Shown: one piece after another, positions 12,320 to 17,032 of the stretch
Numbering within the stretch: position 1 is the first letter of the stretch
How the letters are laid out: each line of letters begins with the position of its first letter
Assembly (NCBI GenBank): GCA_947629995.1
Contig: CANRFX010000018.1
Location: forward strand, 1-17,032
Direction of reading: 5' to 3'
DNA length: 17,032 bases
Source: an uncultured Clostridia bacterium
Lineage (GTDB): Bacteria > Bacillota > Clostridia > TANB77 > CAG-508
The notes under the pieces: generated by a model
Seen by the model: the letters and a program-made list of their open reading frames with translations, nothing else
What the model was told of the DNA's origin: nothing
The model's database searches: none
Translations under genes and position numbers: made by a program

Positions 12320-13583
12320 AACAATTCTTGTTCTATTTTTAATAATCTATTATATTTAGCAACTCTATCAATTCTACATGGAGCACCTGTTTTTATTTGT
12401 CCTCCATTTATTCCAACTGCAATATCACTAATTGTTGTATCGTCTGTTTCTCCAGATCGATGCGAAATTACAGTTCTATATCCATGTTTCTTTGCTAAGT
12501 AAATAGTATCTAATGTTTCTGTTAATGTTCCTATTTGATTTGGCTTAATTAAAATAGCATTTGCTACATTTTTTTCGATTCCTGTTACTAAACGTTTTGG
12601 ATTTGTAACAAATAAGTCATCACCAACTAATTGTATTTTATTTCCTAGTTTATTTGTCAATTCTATCCAAGATTCCCAATCTTCTTCTGCTAAAGCATCT
12701 TCTACTGAAGCAATTGGATATTTTTCACATAAATCAATCACATATTGTATCATTTCTTGTTTTGTTCTAAATTGATCTGTTTTCCAAAAATAATATCCTT
12801 CTTTTCCTATTTTTTGTGCTTCTTCATACATTTCTGTACTTGCTATGTCTAAAGCTAATACAATATCTTTTCCTACCTCATAGCCTGCTTTTTTTATTGC
12901 CTCTAGTATTAAATCTAATGCCTGTTCTTCATTTTCTAAATTTGGTGCAAAACCACCTTCATCTCCTACTCCTACACTATAGCCTTTTTCTTTCAATACT
13001 TTTTTTAGTGTATGATATATTTCCACTCCTCTTTTTAATCTCTCTGCAAATGTTATTCTTCCAATTGGCATAATCATAAATTCTTGAATGCTAATATTAT
13101 TTTCTGAATGTTTTCCACCGTTTAAAATATTCATCATAGGAACTGGTAATTCTATTGCTTGAAGTCCTCCAATATATTCATATAATTCCATATTTAAAGA
13201 TTTTGCTGCTGCCTTTGCTACAGCAAGTGATACTCCGTAGTATGCTATTTGCTCCCAGATTTGATTTATTTGGTGTGTCATCTAATTTAATTAAACTATC
13301 ATCTATTTTTCTTTGATTATATACATTCATTCCTATTATTTGTTTAGCTATCTTTTTGTTTACATTTTCAACTGCTTTTTGTACCCCTTTTCCAAAATAT
13401 CTATTTTTATCTCCATCACGTAATTCGACTGCTTCAAAACTTCCTGTTGAAGCACCTGATGGCACAGATGCTATTCCTATAAATCCTCCTTTTGTAGATA
13501 CTTCTACTCCGAACAGTTGGATTTCCTCTTGAATCTAGTATTTCTAAAGCTTTTACTTTTTCGATTTCTAAAAAGTCTTTCAT
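12307..13583 (-). CDS. eno: Enolase (phosphopyruvate hydratase), with two +1 shifts at CGGA
   Basis: Glycolytic enzyme interconverting 2-phosphoglycerate and phosphoenolpyruvate. The reconstructed protein is 424 residues, the normal length. Expected active-site residues are in place: H158 and E167 in GGKHSENNISIQE, E208 in GDEGGF, metal ligands D245, E294 and D321, catalytic K346 in LIKPNQIG, SHRSGE at 373-378 and K397. The sequence breaks twice. At 13508-13511 GTT CGG A follows LDSRGNPTV; skipping C continues with GVEVSTKGGF. At 13234-13237 CTA CGG A follows GANSIL; skipping C continues with GVSLAVAKAAA, where Gly is strongly conserved. The two extra bases explain the 1277-nt span. ATG 13583 has AAGGAGAG about 10-12 nt upstream. 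There is no strong promoter between recN and eno; a TAAAAT near 13610 is a weak candidate. At the first site well-studied enolases mostly have an acidic residue, so Gly25 is unusual. Confidence 0.92.
13234..13237 (-). other. CGGA +1 frameshift site, second in eno
   Basis: Sense context ATA CTA CGG AGT ATC. Skipping C gives ATA CTA GGA GTA TCA CTT, that is ILGVSL (114-119), the expected enolase sequence with its conserved Gly116. Confidence 0.88.
13508..13511 (-). other. CGGA +1 frameshift site, first in eno
   Basis: Sense context ACT GTT CGG AGT AGA. Skipping C gives ACT GTT GGA GTA GAA GTA, that is TVGVEV (23-28), continuing the conserved enolase N-terminus after DSRGNP. Confidence 0.82.
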
Positions 13584-13640
13584 ATTTGTTTTTCTCTCCT
13601 TCCTTTTCCTATTTTATCCATTGTTTCTTTGGTTTATTCA

Positions 13641-13677
13641 TAAAAAAAGAAGTGCTATTTATAAAATAGTACTTCTT
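13641..13677 (-). terminator. Rho-independent terminator of recN
   Basis: 14-bp stem with one G-U pair (arms 13664-13677 and 13647-13660, loop of 3 nt), followed on the minus strand by seven Ts (13648-13642). It lies directly at the recN stop codon. Confidence 0.85.
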
Positions 13678-15307
13678 ATGATGCTTTTTTACTCCTTAAT
13701 TCGTTTGCGTATTTAAGACTTATTTCATTAATCTCACCAGAAGAAATTCTTGCAATTTCTTCAATTACTTCATTTTCTTTTAATAATTTTATTTGTGTTT
13801 TTGTTCTATTTTGATTAACCTCTTTGCTGATAAAGTAATTAAAATCTGCCATTGCTGCAATGTTAGGTAAATGTGATATACACATAACTTGGTGAGTTTT
13901 TGCTATTGCTTTCAATTTAGTTGCAACTGAGTTAGCAGCCTTTCCACTAATACCTGTATCAATTTCATCAAATACCATTACTGGCATTTTGTCTGTGTCT
14001 GCAAGAACTTTTTTGATTGCAAGCATAGTTCTTGACATTTCTCCACCTGATGCTATTTTAGATAATTCTTTTTCTTCTTCACCTTTATTTGTTATAATAA
14101 AAAATTTTACATCATCTTTTCCTGTTTTTAAAAATTCATTTTCTATATATTTAATTCTTACATTTATTTTTGCATTTTTCATTTCTAATTCTTCTAGTTC
14201 TTGATTTATTTTGTCACTTAGAATAATAGCATTTTGACTTCTTATTTTATGCATTTGTTCTGCTAAAATTTGCATTTTTTCTTCTATTTCTTTTTGCTCT
14301 TTTATTAATTTTGAATTATATTCGTCTAAGTTTTGGATGCGCTCTATTTCTTCTTTTATTTCATCATTGTATTTTAAAATTTCTTCTATTGTGTTTCCAT
14401 ATTTTCTTTTTAATGAAAAAATTAAATCTAATCTTTCTTCTATAAAGTTTCTTTCTCCTTCATCAAAGTCCATATTTTCTTTATAATTGTTTACATCTCT
14501 TGCTAATTCTTGTAGTTCATAATAGATGCTTTTTAGGTTACTTGCTATTTTTTCGTACTTTGAATCAATTGTTTCAATATTTTCTAATGCTCTAATTGCC
14601 ATACTGATACTGTCAACTCCATTTTCAGATATTAGAATATCCGCTTCTTTTAAGTTTTTAGTTATTTTTTCTGAATTTAATATGATTTTTCTTTTTTCTT
14701 CTAAGCTTTCTTCTTCTCCAATTTTTAAATTTGATTGTTCTATCTCATTTACTTGATATTGTAATAAATCTAATTTCCTTTGCCTTTCTTTTTCGTCTCC
14801 ATAGTTGTTTTTTAGTTCTTGTTTGATATTGCAATATTTTTCGAACAATTCAAAATATTCTTGCTTTTTATCTGAAATTTTTTTCCCTATAAAATCATCT
14901 AAATAATTTAAGTGCATTTTATTTTCTAATAGGTTTTGATTGTCATTTTGTCCATGTATTTCTATAAATTTGCTCATAAATTCTTTTAATTCATTTACTG
15001 TTACCATTCTTCCATTTATTTTACACATATTTTTGCCATTTAAGTTTATTTCTCTAGATATAATAATGTTTCCATCTATAGAGTTTTCGTCTTTTGGTTC
15101 ATACATGCATAGCTCTACAAAGGAATAATCTTCTCCTTTTCGAATCATTTCTTTGGAAAATCTTCCTCCTGATATGATTTCAAGAGAATCTATTATTAAT
15201 GTTTTTCCTGCTCCTGTTTCTCCTGTTAATACATTTAGTCCTTGGTTGAAGTCAATTGTTATATCTTCAATTATTCCTATGTTTTTAATGTGTAATGTTG
15301 TTATCAT
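13676..15307 (-). CDS. recN: DNA repair protein RecN
   Basis: A 543-residue SMC-like ATPase acting early in double-strand break repair. Walker A GETGAGKT is at 29-36, long coiled-coil arms run through the middle (about 155-370, Glu/Lys-rich heptads), the ABC signature ASGGEMSR lies near 442-449, and Walker B MVFDEIDTGISG follows near 470-481, then SHLPNIAAMAD. The length matches the family. I start at ATG 15307 because GGAGGT lies 6 nt upstream and the product then begins with the typical ITTLHIKNIGII; an earlier in-frame ATG would place the promoter inside the gene. It has its own consensus promoter enclosed by an inverted repeat (see 15333-15399) and its own terminator, so it is a monocistronic unit between hemW and eno. 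No in-frame CGG is present. Confidence 0.95.
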   Translation of the reverse strand: MITTLHIKNIGIIEDITIDFNQGLNVLTGETGAGKTLIIDSLEIISGGRFSKEMIRKGEDYSFVELCMYEPKDENSIDGNIIISREINLNGKNMCKINGRMVTVNELKEFMSKFIEIHGQNDNQNLLENKMHLNYLDDFIGKKISDKKQEYFELFEKYCNIKQELKNNYGDEKERQRKLDLLQYQVNEIEQSNLKIGEEESLEEKRKIILNSEKITKNLKEADILISENGVDSISMAIRALENIETIDSKYEKIASNLKSIYYELQELARDVNNYKENMDFDEGERNFIEERLDLIFSLKRKYGNTIEEILKYNDEIKEEIERIQNLDEYNSKLIKEQKEIEEKMQILAEQMHKIRSQNAIILSDKINQELEELEMKNAKINVRIKYIENEFLKTGKDDVKFFIITNKGEEEKELSKIASGGEMSRTMLAIKKVLADTDKMPVMVFDEIDTGISGKAANSVATKLKAIAKTHQVMCISHLPNIAAMADFNYFISKEVNQNRTKTQIKLLKENEVIEEIARISSGEINEISLKYANELRSKKAS

Positions 15308-15332
15308 ATTATTACCTCCAATTTTTATGCTA

Positions 15333-15399
15333 AAAAAATGTTCGCTTTTATTGTATCTTGAATTTTTAAAATTGTCAATACTTTTTGCGAACATTTTTT
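15333..15399. promoter_or_regulatory. Inverted-repeat operator candidate enclosing the recN promoter
   Basis: Two 13-nt arms, AAAAAATGTTCGC (15333-15345) and GCGAACATTTTTT (15387-15399), are perfect inverted copies 41 nt apart, one just upstream of the -35 and one just downstream of the -10. Each contains CGAACAT, the half-site of Gram-positive LexA (DinR) boxes (CGAAC-N4-GTTCG), though neither arm is a full canonical box. The function is inferred. Confidence 0.55.
15350..15378 (-). promoter_or_regulatory. Consensus promoter of recN
   Basis: Minus-strand TTGACA (15378-15373) and TACAAT (15355-15350) separated by 17 nt, about 40 nt before the recN ATG. The strong match suggests high expression unless it is repressed. 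Confidence 0.8.
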
Positions 15400-15403
15400 C
15401 TTT

Positions 15404-16537
15404 TTATACAAATTCTTCCCACACTAAATTTGCAAAGTCAATACCTTTATTAGTTAAAAAAATATTATCTCCATCAATTTCAATCAAATCTTGTTCTACT
15501 AATTTTTGCAATTCTTTGTGATATAAAAAAATAGGATTTTCACCATACTTTTCTTTAAAGTTTTTAATACTTACACCGTCAATTTTTCTTAAACCTAGTA
15601 ACATATATTCTTTCTTTTTATCCTCGATTGTTTGCTTTTCTTCTATTTTTTTATCTTTAAAATTCCAATTATTGTGATTGTCAAATGTTGAATTTGAATA
15701 ACGAATGCCATTTAAATAAGAATGTGCAGCTATACCTAAACCAATATATTCTTTTTGCTCCCAACAATTTAAATTATGTTTTGATTCTTTTCCTTTTTTT
15801 GCAAAGTTTGATATTTCATAATGTTTATATCCATTTAATTCTAATGTGTTTTTTACATACCAATACATCTGTCTTTCTCGTTCTTCTTCTGGCAAGCATA
15901 ATTTTTTACTATCAAGCATTTGCTCTAATTTTGTACCTTCTTCTACAATTAAAGAATAAACACTTATATGATTAGGATTAAGTTTTTCTATTTCTGCTAA
16001 TGCTTGTTTTATATCTTGAATTGTTTGATTAGGCAGACCTATCATTAAATCAATATTGATGCTTTTGAATCCAACATCTTCAATAATTTTATAGCTTTTT
16101 AAAAATTCTTCATATGTATGAATTCTTCCTATTTCTTTTAATAATTCATTTTTTGTGCTTTGAAGTCCAATGCTAATTCTATTAATTCCATAAGTTTTAT
16201 AGTCTTGCACTTTTTTTCTTGTAATTGTTCCTGGATTAACTTCTATAGTTATTTCAATATCTTCAAATTTTGTTTTATTATTTATTAATTTATTTTTTAA
16301 TTCTTTTAATAATTGAACAATATATTTACTATCAATAAAAGATGGTGTTCCACCACCTATATAAATTGTTGTAACATCATAATCTTTTAAATTATATTGA
16401 TGTAACTCTTTTATTACTTGTTCTATGTATTTTTGCACACATTCTAATTTATTTTCATAAGATATAAAATCGCAATAATAACATTTTTGCTTACAAAATG
16501 GAATGTGTATATATATTCCTAGTTCTTTATATTTCAC
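15404..16537 (-). CDS. hemW: Radical SAM heme chaperone HemW
   Basis: A 377-residue radical SAM protein of the HemW family (formerly called oxygen-independent coproporphyrinogen III oxidase-like), which binds and delivers heme. The [4Fe-4S] cluster motif is C15-x3-C19-x2-C22 in HIPFCKQKCYYCDF. Other family blocks are YIGGGTPSF, ISIGLQSTKNELLKEIGR, NIDLMIGLPNQT, HISVYSLIVEEGT, and HNLNCW as the counterpart of the HNxxYW motif. CHxxC-type HemN features are absent, supporting HemW over HemN. Translation starts at GTG 16537, 10 nt after GGAG, and overlaps the 3' end of whiA by 11 nt, implying coupling. It has an ordinary in-frame CGA arginine codon at 15880-15878, useful as a contrast to the missing CGG. 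Confidence 0.92.
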   Translation of the reverse strand: MKYKELGIYIHIPFCKQKCYYCDFISYENKLECVQKYIEQVIKELHQYNLKDYDVTTIYIGGGTPSFIDSKYIVQLLKELKNKLINNKTKFEDIEITIEVNPGTITRKKVQDYKTYGINRISIGLQSTKNELLKEIGRIHTYEEFLKSYKIIEDVGFKSINIDLMIGLPNQTIQDIKQALAEIEKLNPNHISVYSLIVEEGTKLEQMLDSKKLCLPEEERERQMYWYVKNTLELNGYKHYEISNFAKKGKESKHNLNCWEQKEYIGLGIAAHSYLNGIRYSNSTFDNHNNWNFKDKKIEEKQTIEDKKKEYMLLGLRKIDGVSIKNFKEKYGENPIFLYHKELQKLVEQDLIEIDGDNIFLTNKGIDFANLVWEEFV

Positions 16538-17032
16538 TATCTGCTATCTCCATTATTTTTTTTAATCTATAATTTACCCCTGATTTTCCAATTGGATTTT
16601 TTAATAATTTTCCCAATTCTATAAGTGACATATCTGGATTTTCTAATCTTAATATTGCTATTTCTTTTAAATTATCATCTAGTTTTCTAAAATTTCCTGT
16701 TTCCTGTAATTTTTTAATTGCCGTTATTTGCTCTATTGAAGCATTTATTGTTTTAGTCAAATTTGCAGCTTCACAATTTACTAATCTATTAACTCGTCCT
16801 CTCATTTCTTTTTGAATTCTAATATCTTCAAATTTCATAACTGCCTTGTTTGCTCCTATTAAAGCTAATAATTTTGATATTTCTTCTCCTTCTTTAATAT
16901 AAATTGAGTTTTTAAAATTTTTTACTTTGATACCTAACTTTTGCAATATTTTCATAAAATTGTCTACATTATTTTTATTACTTAAATCAATTTCTAAATG
17001 ATATTTATTCTCTGGATTATTCATAGAACCTG
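16527..17032 (-). CDS. whiA: WhiA-family sporulation/cell-division regulator, 3' part
   Basis: The C-terminal 168 residues of a WhiA protein; the N-terminal LAGLIDADG-like part lies beyond the right edge of the window. The reading frame runs through the edge (GSMNNPENKYHLEI at the start), so the Met in this stretch is internal. The C-terminal helix-turn-helix domain is clear: NCEAANLTKT, then EIAILRLENPDMSLIELG and KSGVNYRLKKI. WhiA is a DNA-binding protein that is widespread in Gram-positives; in Bacillus it affects cell division and chromosome segregation. The end overlaps hemW. In many Firmicutes whiA follows yvcJ and yvcK; that cannot be seen here. Confidence 0.93.
   Translation of the reverse strand, partial: GSMNNPENKYHLEIDLSNKNNVDNFMKILQKLGIKVKNFKNSIYIKEGEEISKLLALIGANKAVMKFEDIRIQKEMRGRVNRLVNCEAANLTKTINASIEQITAIKKLQETGNFRKLDDNLKEIAILRLENPDMSLIELGKLLKNPIGKSGVNYRLKKIMEIADSEI

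Noticed and set aside
1071..13511. Random assembly or sequencing insertions
   Set aside because: Homopolymer runs, where such errors normally occur, are unaffected, and the extra base always falls in sense-strand CGG-A context on both strands. It cannot be excluded without reads, so it is kept as the main refuting test.
1071..13511. An RF2-type (prfB) programmed shift with a stop codon and an upstream ribosome-site stimulator
   Set aside because: No stop codon sits in the A site at any of the six positions and no AGGAGG-like element lies a few bases upstream; the common element is CGG.
573..13583. Interpreting rbgA, the glucosaminidase gene, the plus-strand membrane-protein gene and eno as ordinary pseudogenes
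   Set aside because: All breaks are the same single-base type at CGGA, the frames are otherwise intact with all catalytic motifs, and the list includes enolase. Decaying genes show mixed lesions.

Overview
This is an AT-rich chromosomal segment from a low-GC Gram-positive anaerobe-like bacterium (Firmicutes, most likely Clostridia; I cannot name the genus). The evidence is the gene set (whiA, hemW, recN, eno, ireB-ruvX-DUF1292, rbgA, Mini-III mrnC), strong AGGAGG ribosome sites, consensus TTGACA/TATAAT promoters and TAA/TAG/TGA stops. Most genes lie on the minus strand. Only one bicistronic unit (9748-12299) is on the plus strand. There is no gene-free stretch longer than about 250 bases, no CRISPR array and no insertion sequence.

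Layout from the right edge, in minus-strand transcription order: the 3' part of whiA overlapping hemW; recN with its own promoter between two inverted-repeat arms; eno (enolase). Then comes the plus-strand pair (a membrane-anchored protein of unknown function and an AMP-forming long-chain acyl-CoA ligase), convergent with eno and sharing one palindromic terminator with it. Next is a G5-SH3-glucosaminidase cell-wall hydrolase. It is followed by a probable operon: a pilin-like membrane protein, a TadZ/CpaE-like ATPase with AT-hook-like repeats, a GAF/degenerate-GGDEF protein, ireB, ruvX, DUF1292 and a membrane protein. The left end holds dinD-rbgA-mrnC and a tRNA-Glu(CTC).

The main discovery is a decoding anomaly. 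Four otherwise intact genes (rbgA, the glucosaminidase gene, the plus-strand membrane-protein gene and eno) are interrupted by six single-base +1 frameshifts, and all six have the same form. The zero-frame codon is CGG followed by A. Skipping the C, or reading CGGA as one glycine, restores the reading frame with a GGA glycine codon. In at least two cases this glycine is an invariant residue (the first Gly of the RbgA P-loop and the Gly of the enolase LGVSLA motif). In my manual scan the other roughly 3,900 codons contain no in-frame CGG, while CGG occurs about 18 times out of frame, and CGA and CGT are used as ordinary codons. The sites follow the sense strand of the gene (five minus, one plus), and eno needs two of them to be made. 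This looks like systematic +1 recoding at an apparently unassigned CGG codon, resembling the +1 frameshifts of some animal mitochondria or Ty3, rather than pseudogenes or random sequencing errors. It remains an inference until reads, tRNA content and peptides are checked.

Secondary points: a candidate SOS-like operator around recN; two promoters whose -35 boxes sit in the loop of the preceding gene's terminator; a Tad-like ATPase lacking the usual second P-loop lysine and carrying repeated LPG motifs; and dinD placed in front of rbgA.
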